Shown here piece by piece: positions 1 through 7,857 of a stretch of 64,000 nucleotides of DNA; positions within the stretch are counted from its first letter, which is position 1, and every line of letters begins with the position of its first letter. Made by a program: the position numbers and the translations under genes. Origin of the DNA: Chloroflexota bacterium (GTDB taxonomy: Bacteria > Chloroflexota > FW602-bin22 > JACPRP01). The stretch spans positions 28,434 to 92,433 of the forward strand of contig JACQUC010000208.1 of NCBI GenBank assembly GCA_016210495.1, read 5' to 3'. The notes beneath the pieces were generated by a model, which ran no database searches, was not told the origin of the DNA, and worked only from the letters and a program-made list of their open reading frames with translations.

Positions 1-245
1 GACTGCCACTCCGTAATCAGCTTACGGTGCTTCACCAGCAAATCATCCGCCTTCGCGAGTTCGGCCTTCTCCTCCGGACCGAGGCTCATATCTGCTATCT
101 GGTTGCGGATAAGCAGAAGTTCATCCACCTCACCAGGACCAAGCAATTCCAAGTACTCGTCCGGTGGAATCCTACTAGACTCCTCATCCAGGGTCTTAAG
201 CAGGTGTCGGTATCGCCCTAGCAAGGAAGTGTCTAAATGTCCCAT
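1..245 (-). CDS. hypothetical protein (3' end outside window)
   Basis: The open frame on the minus strand runs from an ATG at 245 to the window edge: 81 codons beginning MGHLDTSLLGRYRHLLKTLD, rich in Glu, Leu and Lys and probably alpha-helical. The start lies inside the end of the upstream gene, whose stop is at 233, giving a 13 bp overlap in a different frame. That suggests translational coupling of the pair. No family was recognised, and no signal peptide or membrane segment is seen. The opposite-strand open frame over the same bases has no ribosome binding site and looks like a shadow. Confidence 0.6.
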   Translation of the reverse strand, partial: MGHLDTSLLGRYRHLLKTLDEESSRIPPDEYLELLGPGEVDELLLIRNQIADMSLGPEEKAELAKADDLLVKHRKLITEWQ

Positions 246-514
246 GATTCCCTGAACTCCCACCCGCGAGGCCCCCGTACGGCCTCCAGCCATTCAAGCC
301 TATATCGTCTTAGCCTAAACTCGGGCAGTGCCATCCGGAAAAAGGACCAGACACGCTGCCGAGATTCATTATACAGCACCGTCGTCCCGCTCTCAAGATC
401 GATCAACTCCCAGAACGGTACCCGTCGCCGTCCGCGGGGGTAAGTAAACACCCGAAGGTCTTCGCGGAACAGTTGGCTGCGCATCATATCCACGAGGCTC
501 TTGATGTGGCGCAT
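233..514 (-). CDS. hypothetical protein, 93 aa
   Basis: A short basic protein (MRHIKSLVDMMRSQLFREDL…) rich in Arg and aromatic residues, containing VPFWELIDLESGTTVLYNES and ending EFRESWDI. I do not recognise the family, and there is no signal peptide or membrane segment. It overlaps the next minus-strand gene by 13 bp, so the two probably form a small operon reading out of the window. The start at 514 is simply the first ATG; no strong ribosome site was seen. Confidence 0.5.
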   Translation of the reverse strand: MRHIKSLVDMMRSQLFREDLRVFTYPRGRRRVPFWELIDLESGTTVLYNESRQRVWSFFRMALPEFRLRRYRLEWLEAVRGPRGWEFRESWDI

Positions 515-617
515 CGTCCTTGTGCAGTTGGGGTCCTGACATTTGCTCGCACCGCTTGACGGCGTTAGAGCATTCTGCTATCGTGCCGTCGACAAGGCAA
601 AAAAGGCAGGCAACTCC

Positions 618-1346
618 ATGCCCGGTCTGCGGCTCGTCGGCATCACCAAGCGCTTTCCGGAAGTCACCGCCGTCAACAACTTCTCGCTCGACGTTGGATC
701 TGGGGAGTTTCTCGTGCTCGTGGGGCCATCGGGCTGCGGCAAGACGACCCTCCTGAGGGTCATCGCCGGACTGGAGAAGCCTGACGCGGGCGACATCTAT
801 CTCGGCGGTGTTTGGGCCAACGAGACCCCCGTCGGCAAGCGGAACGTGCAGATGATCTTTCAGAGCTATGCCCTCTGGCCGCACATGAAGGTCTTCGACG
901 AGCGGGGTTACACCAACCTGAGCTTCCCGCTCAAGGTGCGCAATTGGACGGCCGAGAGCATCGCCACCTGGATCGGCGAGGTCACCAGACGGGCCGGTCT
1001 GGAAAGCACCCTGTTTTCGCGCAAGCCGGATACCTTGTCGGCGGGCCAGAAGCAGCGGGTCGCCCTCGCGCGGGCCATGGCCACGTCGCCGAAACTGTTC
1101 CTTATGGACGAGCCCATCACCAACCTCGATCCTCCTGCTCGGGTGAAGGTGAGACGCGAGATCAAGCAGTTACACCTCCAGCTTGGCGCCACAACCGTGT
1201 ACGTCACTCACAACATGGCCGACGCCTTCGCCATGGCCGACCGCATCGCCATAATGCGCGACGGTCGACTGGTGCAGGTCGGCACCGAGCAGCACCTGCG
1301 GCAGCACCCGGCGGACGAGTTCGTCCAGGATTTTCTGGTGAGTTGA
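618..1346 (+). CDS. ABC transporter ATP-binding protein, MalK/UgpC-like
   Basis: 242 aa if started at ATG 618 (MPGLRLVGITKRFPEVTAVN). The frame is open upstream to TTG 543, but that part looks non-coding. Walker A GPSGCGKTT, Q-loop FQSYALWPHM, a slightly altered signature LSAGQKQR, Walker B LFLMDEP and an H-loop THNMADA are all visible. The sequence between the Q-loop and helical region (VFDERGYTNLSFPL) is a few residues longer than usual. Family members of the sugar/glycerol-phosphate group carry a C-terminal TOBE domain and are about 360 aa. This one stops after the ATPase core. No permease or binding protein is nearby; instead an MFS exporter begins 1 nt after the stop. Confidence 0.85.
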   Translation: MPGLRLVGITKRFPEVTAVNNFSLDVGSGEFLVLVGPSGCGKTTLLRVIAGLEKPDAGDIYLGGVWANETPVGKRNVQMIFQSYALWPHMKVFDERGYTNLSFPLKVRNWTAESIATWIGEVTRRAGLESTLFSRKPDTLSAGQKQRVALARAMATSPKLFLMDEPITNLDPPARVKVRREIKQLHLQLGATTVYVTHNMADAFAMADRIAIMRDGRLVQVGTEQHLRQHPADEFVQDFLVS

Positions 1347-1347
1347 T

Positions 1348-2805
1348 ATGAGCTATGGCGAGCGAGCTGTGGCATCGCTGAGCTCGGCAAAGCTGTGGCT
1401 CGGACTCGAGCGCAAATGGTGGGTCCTGCTGGCCATCGGCCTCGGCAACTTCATGACCACTATCAACTCGGGAGTCGTGAACACGTCTCTGCCGCTGATC
1501 CTCAAGTCCTTTGGCGGCACGTTCTCCTCTATTGAATGGGTTGTTCTGGCCTATCTTCTCACGTTGGCCTCGCTCCTTCTTACCTTCGGTCGCGTGGGGG
1601 ATATCGTCGGGCACAAGCCGGTCTACGTTGGCGGGTTCGCCGTGTTTATCCTTGGAGCGGTGTTGTGCGGCCTGGCGCCGAGCGAGTGGTGGCTGGTGGC
1701 CTTTCGGGCGTTTCAAGGGCTTGGAGCGGCTATGCTGGCGGCGAACTCCCCGGCGATCCTAACGAACGTCTTCCCGCCCAGCCAGCGCGGCCAGGCGCTC
1801 GGCTTGCAGGGGACGATCACCTATCTCGGGCTCATGGTGGGGCCATCTTTGGGAGGCTACATCGCCGATAGTTTCGGTTGGCAATGGATCTTCTACATCA
1901 ACGTGCCGGTCGGCGTCGTCGCGACACTGCTCGCGGTGGCCGTGGTTCCGATTGTCGAATCGACTAAGAAACGTGAGGGCTTCGATCCGTTTGGCGCGGC
2001 GACGGTGACCGTGGGGCTCGCGCTGCTGCTGCTGGCGCTCTCGCATGGGCAGGAGTGGGGCTGGACCTCGCCGACGACATTCGCCACTCTGTTCGTATCT
2101 ATAGCCTTGCTCGTCTCGTTCGTACGCATAGAGCGTCTGGTGCAGTTCCCTATGGTGGACCTGACGCTGTTTGGCAATCGGCTGTTCAGCGCGGGAACTA
2201 CTGCCGCGCTGGTGAACTACATGTGTACCTATGCCGTCACTTTCTTGATGCCGTTCTACATGTTGCAAGGGCGCGGGTACTCCGCGACGACGGCGGGCCT
2301 GCTGCTAACCGGCATGTCTTTGACTATGGCTGTGGTGGCGCCGCTGAGTGGCGCTCTGTCCGACAGGATCGGCTCCCGATTGCCGTCTTCGCTGGGAATG
2401 GCCATAACCGCCATCAGCCTGGTCGACCTGGCCTTCCTGGGGCCCGACTCGACCTACGAGGCCATCGTGCTGGGCCTGGTGCTGGTGGGTCTGGGCGTCG
2501 GGCTGTTCGTGCCTCCCAACAGCAGCGCTCTTCTTGGCGCCGCGCCCCCTCAGCGAAGAGGCGTTGCCTCCGGAATCGTGGCCATGGCGCGGAACTCGGG
2601 CATGGTGATGGGCGTTGCTGTGGCGGGGGCGGTGTTCAGCGCCGGCATTGCCCGCTGGACGCCGCTGACACCGGAGTTGGCCCTATTCAACGCCACGCGT
2701 GAGGCATTCCTGGCACTTGCCGGCATCGCCGCAGTGGGGACGGCGGTCTCCCTTTTGAGAGGCCCTCAGCTCGCGAACGACGAGCCGCCCAAGGACAGAG
2801 CTTAG
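1348..2805 (+). CDS. MFS drug efflux transporter, DHA2 (14-TM) family
   Basis: 485 aa integral membrane protein of the EmrB/QacA type, which exports drugs or lipophilic ions using the proton gradient. The N-terminal segment includes the loop motif LTFGRVGDIVGHKPVY and the antiporter-type stretch GLQGTITYLGLMVGPSLGGY. A mid-protein segment GLALLLLALSHGQEWGW is typical of DHA2 members. The length fits 14 helices. The ATG follows the upstream ATPase stop by one base, so the two are probably co-transcribed and coupled, an unusual pairing because MFS proteins need no ATPase. The substrate cannot be told. Confidence 0.88.
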   Translation: MSYGERAVASLSSAKLWLGLERKWWVLLAIGLGNFMTTINSGVVNTSLPLILKSFGGTFSSIEWVVLAYLLTLASLLLTFGRVGDIVGHKPVYVGGFAVFILGAVLCGLAPSEWWLVAFRAFQGLGAAMLAANSPAILTNVFPPSQRGQALGLQGTITYLGLMVGPSLGGYIADSFGWQWIFYINVPVGVVATLLAVAVVPIVESTKKREGFDPFGAATVTVGLALLLLALSHGQEWGWTSPTTFATLFVSIALLVSFVRIERLVQFPMVDLTLFGNRLFSAGTTAALVNYMCTYAVTFLMPFYMLQGRGYSATTAGLLLTGMSLTMAVVAPLSGALSDRIGSRLPSSLGMAITAISLVDLAFLGPDSTYEAIVLGLVLVGLGVGLFVPPNSSALLGAAPPQRRGVASGIVAMARNSGMVMGVAVAGAVFSAGIARWTPLTPELALFNATREAFLALAGIAAVGTAVSLLRGPQLANDEPPKDRA

Positions 2806-2892
2806 CGGAAGGGGGATGCGTATGTACTGTCCCCCTTGGCCTGGTGTATACTACTCCCATCAATTCGCAACCACGGAGGAAGTGACACTCTT

Positions 2893-3681
2893 ATGGATTT
2901 CCAGAATATCCTCCTCGAGCGCGGCGACCAGGTCGCCACGCTCACGCTCAATCGTCCGGATCAGATGAACCCCCTGGACCGCGCCACCGTGAAGGAAATG
3001 CTGGCGGCGATCCGCGAGTGCGATGCCGACGACCAGGTCCGCATCGTCGTCATCACCGGCCGGGGCCGCGGCTTCTCGGCGGGCGGCGACCTCAAAAGCT
3101 ACGTCAAGCTATACCGCGACGGGCCCGCTTTCGAGCGTTTCGTGCGCGATTTCCAGGCCATGTGTACGTCCATCGAGAGATCGGCCAAGCCCTTCATCGC
3201 GGCTGTAAACGGCTACTGCGTGGCCGGGGGCCTGGAGCTGATGCTGTCCTGCGACCTCGTGTTCGCGGCCGATAGCGCCAGGATCGGCGACGGCCACCTG
3301 AACTTCGGGCAGTTGCCCGGCGGCGGCGGCTCGCAGCGTCTGCCCAGGGCGATCGGCGCCCTCCGCGCCAAGCAGCTCCTGTTTTCGGGCGAGCTGCTGC
3401 CCGCCGGGGAAGCCGAGCGCATCGGTCTGGTCAACAAGGTCTTTCCCGTCGATCAACTGATGGCTAGCACCCGCGAGTACTGCGCGATGATGCTGACCAG
3501 GAGCCCGCTGGCCCTCAAGGGCGCGAAATACCTTGTCAACCAGGGGCTGCAAACCGATCTTCATGCCGGCATCGAGTTGGAGGTAGGCTACGTCTACAAC
3601 TACGCCACGACGTCCCACGACGCCATTGAGGGGCTGATGGCCTTTGCGGAGAAACGCAGGCCGCAGTTCAAGGGAACGTAG
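2893..3681 (+). CDS. enoyl-CoA hydratase/isomerase family protein
   Basis: 262 aa crotonase-fold protein. The start at ATG 2893 is chosen because it has a GGAGGA site about 12 nt upstream; the open frame extends 57 nt further but without one. Oxyanion-hole segments GRGFSAGGDL (about 58-67) and NGYCVAGGLEL (about 106-116) are present. Glu115 aligns with the first catalytic Glu of mitochondrial hydratase, but the second catalytic position, 20 residues on, is His135 (GDGHLNFGQLPG) instead of Glu. It may therefore not be a classical hydratase. It precedes a thiolase-fold/DUF35 pair and may act in the same CoA-ester pathway, although a repeat-filled 440 bp gap separates them. Confidence 0.85.
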   Translation: MDFQNILLERGDQVATLTLNRPDQMNPLDRATVKEMLAAIRECDADDQVRIVVITGRGRGFSAGGDLKSYVKLYRDGPAFERFVRDFQAMCTSIERSAKPFIAAVNGYCVAGGLELMLSCDLVFAADSARIGDGHLNFGQLPGGGGSQRLPRAIGALRAKQLLFSGELLPAGEAERIGLVNKVFPVDQLMASTREYCAMMLTRSPLALKGAKYLVNQGLQTDLHAGIELEVGYVYNYATTSHDAIEGLMAFAEKRRPQFKGT

Positions 3682-4122
3682 CGGCAATTCTGCGAGGGGA
3701 GACATATGCAGGCTATGGTGCGACCCTCACCCTAACCCTCTCCCAAAGGGAGAGGGGGACTTGCGCTATGCTGATGTGCGATTTCGGCATGCACCGATCT
3801 GACTAGCCGGCGTAGGGGCGCGGTCTCCGCGCCCTCGTGCGCATCAGCCCAGGGCGAACGCAGATTCGGGTGACACCTGCCGGTTACATGGTTAACGTAG
3901 GGGCGAACGGCGTTCGCCCGCATCGTCGCTACGCAGATCAAATCAGAGATCGCCGCGAACCCTGACGAGATGGCGTCGGGCCGACGTTTTGCGCGCTAGA
4001 TAGGCACTTCACCGGCTCTGGAGATCGTTCGGGCGAACGCCGTTCGCCCCTACAATAAGGCCGTACGTCCAAGGGTGAGAAGATTGCTAAGCCAGGGTGA
4101 GAGACCGAGGAGGTAAACCTCA
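3682..4122. repeat. intergenic region filled with palindromic repeats
   Basis: This 441 bp gap holds at least three elements. One is a CCCTAACCCTCTCCC / GGGAGAGGG inverted repeat at 3727-3757. Another is a GTAGGGGCGAACGGCG-type palindrome at 3897-3938. The third is an inverted copy of that palindrome core at 4030-4056 (CGGGCGAACGCC / GTTCGCCCCTAC). The 3897 element recurs almost unchanged at 13469-13510. No gene is seen. Confidence 0.7.
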
Positions 4123-5280
4123 ATGTGGACCTTAAGAGATAAGTATGCCATCGCCGGCATCGGCTACACCCGCTATTCCAGTAACTCCGGGACGACTGTT
4201 CTGGCGCTGGCCCTGGAGGCGTGTCGGAACGCCATCGACGACGCGTGCATCGACCCTGGCGAGGTCGACGGCATCGTCAGCTACCACTTCGGCGACTCGG
4301 TGCCGGGCATCGCGGTCGCCACCGGTCTCGGCCTGCCCGCCGCCCGCTACGCCGTGGAGTTCTCGTCGGGCGGCAACGCCGCCAACCTGGTCGTCCAGAC
4401 CGCCGCCATGGCCATCGAGGCGGGGATGGCCAGGAACGTGCTCTGTTACCGCGCTATGAACGGCCGCTCCGGCTATCGCCTGGGGGGCAGCCGCGACGTG
4501 AGCGCGCGGGGCATCACCCAGTACTCCGCGCCCTACGGCTGGATCACCTATCCCCAGGCGATGGCCATGTGGTGCCGTCGCCACATGATCAAGTACGGTA
4601 CCACCAGCGAGCAACTGGGCGCCGTCGCCGTGACCTGCCGTACCAACGCGAGCCTCAACGAGCGCGCGATGATGCGCCAGCCAATCACCATCGATGACCA
4701 CCAGAGGTCGCGCATGATCGTCGAGCCGTTCCGCTTGCTGGACATCTGCCTGGAGTCCGACGGCGCCTGCGCCATACTCGTGACCCCGTCCGAGCGCGCC
4801 CGCGACCTGAGGCATCGCCCCGTGTACATTATGGGCGCGGCCTACGGTGGCGGGCCGAATCAGGGCGACGATCTTTTCGATGCCATCCGCTGGCCGGAGC
4901 ACGCCCACAACTACGCGAAGTACATCGCTGGCGACCTGTGGGAGAGCGCGGGTGTTACGCCGCGCGACGTCGACGTGGCCGAGATCTACGATTGCTTCAC
5001 CTACAGCGTGATCATGCAACTGGAAGGGTTCGGCTTCTGCGCCGAGGGGGAGGGTGGCGCCTTCGTCCAGAATGGCCGCATCGGCCTCGACGGCGAGCTG
5101 CCCATCAACACCCACGGCGGGCTGCTATCCGAGGCCTACATCCACGGCTTGAACCACGTCGTCGAGGCCGTCGAGCAACTGAGGGGGAATGCGGGCGAGC
5201 GGCAGGTGAAGGATGCCGAGATCGCCCTGACCACGGCCGGTGCCATGACCGTCGGCAGCGCGCTGGTGTTGAGGAGGTAG
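4123..5280 (+). CDS. thiolase-fold protein, SCP-x / Ltp2-like (probable C-C lyase or acyltransferase)
   Basis: 385 aa thiolase-superfamily protein with a GGAGG site (GAGGAGGTAAACCTCA) before ATG 4123. The nucleophile region reads VEFSSGGNAAN, with no catalytic Cys, and the C-terminal region TTAGAMTVGSALVLRR lacks the second thiolase Cys. The NTHGG motif with its His is kept. Conserved tyrosines occur in AEIYDCFTYS (Tyr289) and LSEAYIHGLNH (Tyr339). This residue pattern fits the Ltp2-type retro-aldolases that work with a DUF35 partner, and such a partner starts 6 nt downstream. Inference: it cleaves a 3-hydroxyacyl-CoA side chain. A degenerate acetyltransferase is the alternative. Confidence 0.78.
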   Translation: MWTLRDKYAIAGIGYTRYSSNSGTTVLALALEACRNAIDDACIDPGEVDGIVSYHFGDSVPGIAVATGLGLPAARYAVEFSSGGNAANLVVQTAAMAIEAGMARNVLCYRAMNGRSGYRLGGSRDVSARGITQYSAPYGWITYPQAMAMWCRRHMIKYGTTSEQLGAVAVTCRTNASLNERAMMRQPITIDDHQRSRMIVEPFRLLDICLESDGACAILVTPSERARDLRHRPVYIMGAAYGGGPNQGDDLFDAIRWPEHAHNYAKYIAGDLWESAGVTPRDVDVAEIYDCFTYSVIMQLEGFGFCAEGEGGAFVQNGRIGLDGELPINTHGGLLSEAYIHGLNHVVEAVEQLRGNAGERQVKDAEIALTTAGAMTVGSALVLRR

Positions 5281-5286
5281 CGAACA

Positions 5287-5697
5287 GTGATCGACTATCG
5301 GAAGCCCCTGCCCGCCCCCGATGCCATCAGCGCCCCCTACTGGGAGGCGTGCCTGCGCCACGAGCTTGTCTTGCAGCGGTGCGCCGAATGCGGCGCCTTC
5401 CGCTTTCCGCCGGCTTCCATCTGTGCACGCTGCCGGTCACCCCTCTCCGAATGGGTGCGCGCCTCCGGCCGGGGCAAAGTCTACAGTTGGATCGTCGTCG
5501 TCCATCCCGTTCCGAAAGACGTCTACGCCGCCGACGTTCCCTACGTCGTCGCGCTGGTCGAGATGGAGGAGGGAGTCAGAATGCCGACCAACATCGTGGG
5601 CTGCGATCCCGGTGAGATACGTGCTGACATGCCGGTCGAGGTCGTGTTCGAGGATGTGTCGGACGAGATCAGCTTGGCGAAGTTTAGACCCGCTTGA
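5287..5697 (+). CDS. Zn-ribbon OB-fold protein (DUF35 family)
   Basis: 136 aa, GTG start 6 nt after the thiolase-fold gene. A rubredoxin-like zinc ribbon LQRCAECGAFRFPPASICAR (C-x2-C-x10-C-x2-C, about residues 35-54) is followed by an OB-fold half (GKVYSWIVVVHPVP … VPYVVALVEMEEGVRMPTNI). DUF35 proteins form obligate complexes with thiolase-fold partners and help bind CoA esters, and the gene arrangement here is the classical one. Its stop at 5695-5697 lies only 3 bp from the end of the convergent gene that follows. Confidence 0.88.
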   Translation: MIDYRKPLPAPDAISAPYWEACLRHELVLQRCAECGAFRFPPASICARCRSPLSEWVRASGRGKVYSWIVVVHPVPKDVYAADVPYVVALVEMEEGVRMPTNIVGCDPGEIRADMPVEVVFEDVSDEISLAKFRPA

Positions 5698-5700
5698 CAG

Positions 5701-7012
5701 CTATGCCGCAGGGGGATTGTACGTTGCCGAGAAGATCGTGTCCGCCAGCCACTTGCGGAACGCGGGGTTGTCGCTGAACTGCTTGAACAGTTCCGTGTGA
5801 TCGGCCAGCAGATCGATCACTACCCGCTGCAGCGCCTTGTCGTGCTCGATACGGGCGTTCTGCTCGTCCGAGTTCTTCATCGCGTTCTGGTAGGCCTTGT
5901 CGGCGGCCACCTTGGCCGGCGCGCAGGTCGGCGCGGTTGGGCTCCTCGGCCACCTGCTGCCGATACATGTCCCGCGCGTCCAGCGGGTGCATCTGACGCC
6001 CGTCGACCAAGCCCGTCTTCTGCACAGTCAGCCATTCGTCTTCCTCGGCCTCAGCATCCCGTCCGCCGCGTTTGGATGCAGCCACCCTTTTCAGCATTTC
6101 GGCCATCAGGGCGACATAGGCCATTCCTGCCAGCTCGTACTGGTCGACGGCGCCGCACTTGGGACATGTTATCCGCTGCGCGATGACGATCTCGCTGTAG
6201 GTCGTCTCCTCACCCTTCTGGCGGCGCTCCCAGGTGCCAAGGTCGAAGTACACCTTTCTAACGTGGTGCTCGCGCTCGTAGCCGCACGCCTTGCAGCGCA
6301 GCCTGAGTCTGCGTCGCCTCGCGTCGTCCGTATCTTCGGGCCGACGCTCGACCGGCAGCCCCAGTTTCTCGAGGGCGTGGTCAAGGTCAAGCACGCTTGT
6401 GTCGACCCGATCCTCATCGAATGCGCGGCGGATCTCATCCAGGGCCTCCACCGCGCCGAGGTCGAGAAGCGCGGAGATAGCAAAGGCGACGATCGTTTCG
6501 TCGTCGGGCGTTTGCGACTCGGCCGGGTCGAGGCGGGCCACCAGGGCGCTCACCGCTTTCGCCCGGAGCTCGGGATGGCGCTTGCCGATCTCGCTCAGCG
6601 CTTCCGTGGCGTGAATACGTGCCCACCTGTCGCTAGTGCGGTCCAAAAGGAGAGCGCACACCGGTGCGAGTGCCGGCTCGCCGATGCCGCCAAAAGCCTC
6701 TGTCAGCGTACGGAGTAGCCAATCGTCGTCCCTGCCCAACAGTGGGAGTAACGGCTCGACCGCCTTGGGTGCCCCCAGTTCGCCGAGGATATTGATGGCG
6801 TGCAGCGGCGCCCACACCTCCGGGCTCTTGGAGTCCGCTTCGAGGAGGTTCTCGTCGAGCGCCATCTCGATCAGCGGTTGCACCGCCTCCTGCCCATGGG
6901 CCTTTACCTGATCCAGAAGAGCCCGATTGGGCTTCTGGCCCGCCTTGCGCAGTTTTGCGAGCAGTTGGCTCAGGTCGATTGTGTACTGACCGGTCCATTT
7001 TCGAAGAATCAT
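5701..7012 (-). pseudogene. HEAT-repeat / zinc-ribbon protein with a C-terminal frameshift
   Basis: From ATG 7012 (MILRKWTGQYTIDLSQL) about 30-250 residues form HEAT/armadillo-like helical repeats (EVWAPLHAINILGELGAPKA, RWARIHATEALSEIG). Then come two CxxC pairs, CKACGYE and CPKCGAVD, likely a zinc site, and a short helical tail. Around 5917 the frame breaks: upstream it reads EEPNRADLR, while the sensible tail (AKVAADKAYQNAMKNSDEQN … FSATYNPPAA, stop at 5701) lies in another frame, which would be restored by removing one G from a GGCCGG run. It could be a true frameshift or a sequencing error. Partners are unknown. Confidence 0.7.
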
Positions 7013-7068
7013 GCTCGTATTATGCAGCCTGCCAAGGGAAAAATCAACAGTCCTCCCTGACAAGCCGG

Positions 7069-7110
7069 TTGACAGCGCTGAGCAAATAGCTTATTATCTA
7101 GATAGACTAG
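7069..7110 (+). promoter_or_regulatory. promoter and operator of the VapBC-type pair
   Basis: TTGACA at 7069-7074 and TATTAT at 7092-7097 are separated by 17 bp, a near-consensus sigma-70-type promoter. A perfect palindrome TATCTAGATA (7095-7104) overlaps the -10 element, and a CTAG-N5-CTAG arrangement (7098-7110) follows it. This is where an antitoxin-toxin complex would be expected to bind for autorepression. Confidence 0.7.
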
Positions 7111-7123
7111 ATGGAGAATGCCG

Positions 7124-7366
7124 ATGCCCTGGCAGTTGCAGGAAGCCAAACAAAGGTTCAGCGAGCTTGTCCGCAGGGCCGTACACGAGGGGCCGCAAGC
7201 CGTGACGCGCCACGGGGAGACGGTCGTCGTCGTCGTTTCCGCCGAGGAGTTCCGTCGCTTGACCGGCGCCAAGCCAGATTTCGCCGAGTTCCTGTTGGCG
7301 AGCCCTGACCTGAGTCTTCTTGACCTGGACCGAGCGGCCGATCTACCCAGAGAAGTCGACCTGTGA
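7124..7366 (+). CDS. antitoxin, Phd/YefM family
   Basis: 80 aa. ATG 7124 (MPWQLQEAKQRFSELVRRAV) is preferred to the in-frame ATG at 7118 because GGAGAA at 7113 then has sensible spacing and Phd-family proteins typically begin with this W-x-L-Q-E-A-K motif. The N-terminal half is the DNA-binding/dimer fold (VTRHGETVVVVVSAEEFRRL). The C-terminal tail (LLDLDRAADLPREVDL) would wrap the toxin. It overlaps the toxin start by 4 bp (GTGA), the usual coupled arrangement, and the upstream palindrome probably binds it. Confidence 0.88.
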   Translation: MPWQLQEAKQRFSELVRRAVHEGPQAVTRHGETVVVVVSAEEFRRLTGAKPDFAEFLLASPDLSLLDLDRAADLPREVDL

Positions 7367-7785
7367 GCTATCTGCTGGACACCAACGTCTTGTCTGAGGT
7401 GCGCAAGCCCAACGCGAACTCGAACGTTCGTGCGTGGCTGGCATCAGTCAAGGGGATTGATCTGTACCTCAGCGTTCTCGTCGTCGGCGAGATTCGTCTG
7501 GGGATCGAGCGATTGCGCCGGCGCGACCCATCGCAGGCCGGCGTGTATGAGACCTGGCTGGCGACAGTTCATCGAGACTACGCCGACCGGATTCTGCCGG
7601 TCACTATCGACATCGCGGAGGAGTGGGCCCGTATGCAAGTCCCGAATGCACTGCCCGTGATCGACGGCTTGGTGGCTGCTACGGCGAAGGTACACGGGCT
7701 GACACTCGTCACCCGCAACACGGCACATTTCGTACAGGCCGGCGTGCGCTCGTTTAACCCATTCGAAGAGTCTGGCCCCGCCTGA
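7363..7785 (+). CDS. vapC: PIN-domain ribonuclease toxin (VapC/FitB-like)
   Basis: 140 aa with a GTG start overlapping the antitoxin stop. The N-terminal MSYLLDTNVLSEVRKP carries the first PIN acidic residue (Asp6). A conserved acidic site follows in SVLVVGEIRLGIERL, and PVIDGLVAATAKVHGLTLVT holds the third acidic position near residue 103. The fold and the R-x-T-x-N-like ending TRNTAHFVQAGV match FitB/VapC toxins, which cut RNA unless held by the Phd-type partner. It appears intact. Confidence 0.88.
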   Translation: MSYLLDTNVLSEVRKPNANSNVRAWLASVKGIDLYLSVLVVGEIRLGIERLRRRDPSQAGVYETWLATVHRDYADRILPVTIDIAEEWARMQVPNALPVIDGLVAATAKVHGLTLVTRNTAHFVQAGVRSFNPFEESGPA

Positions 7786-7857
7786 TCTGAAACTACTCAT
7801 CGACGCCACCTCGCCGTCGCCCATACGGCGCGCAACGGGCTGAAAGTCGCGCTCTCG

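Noticed and set aside
27..221. Plus-strand open frame at the left edge
   Set aside because: No ribosome site, and the minus-strand frame starting at 245 has normal protein composition and couples to its neighbour.
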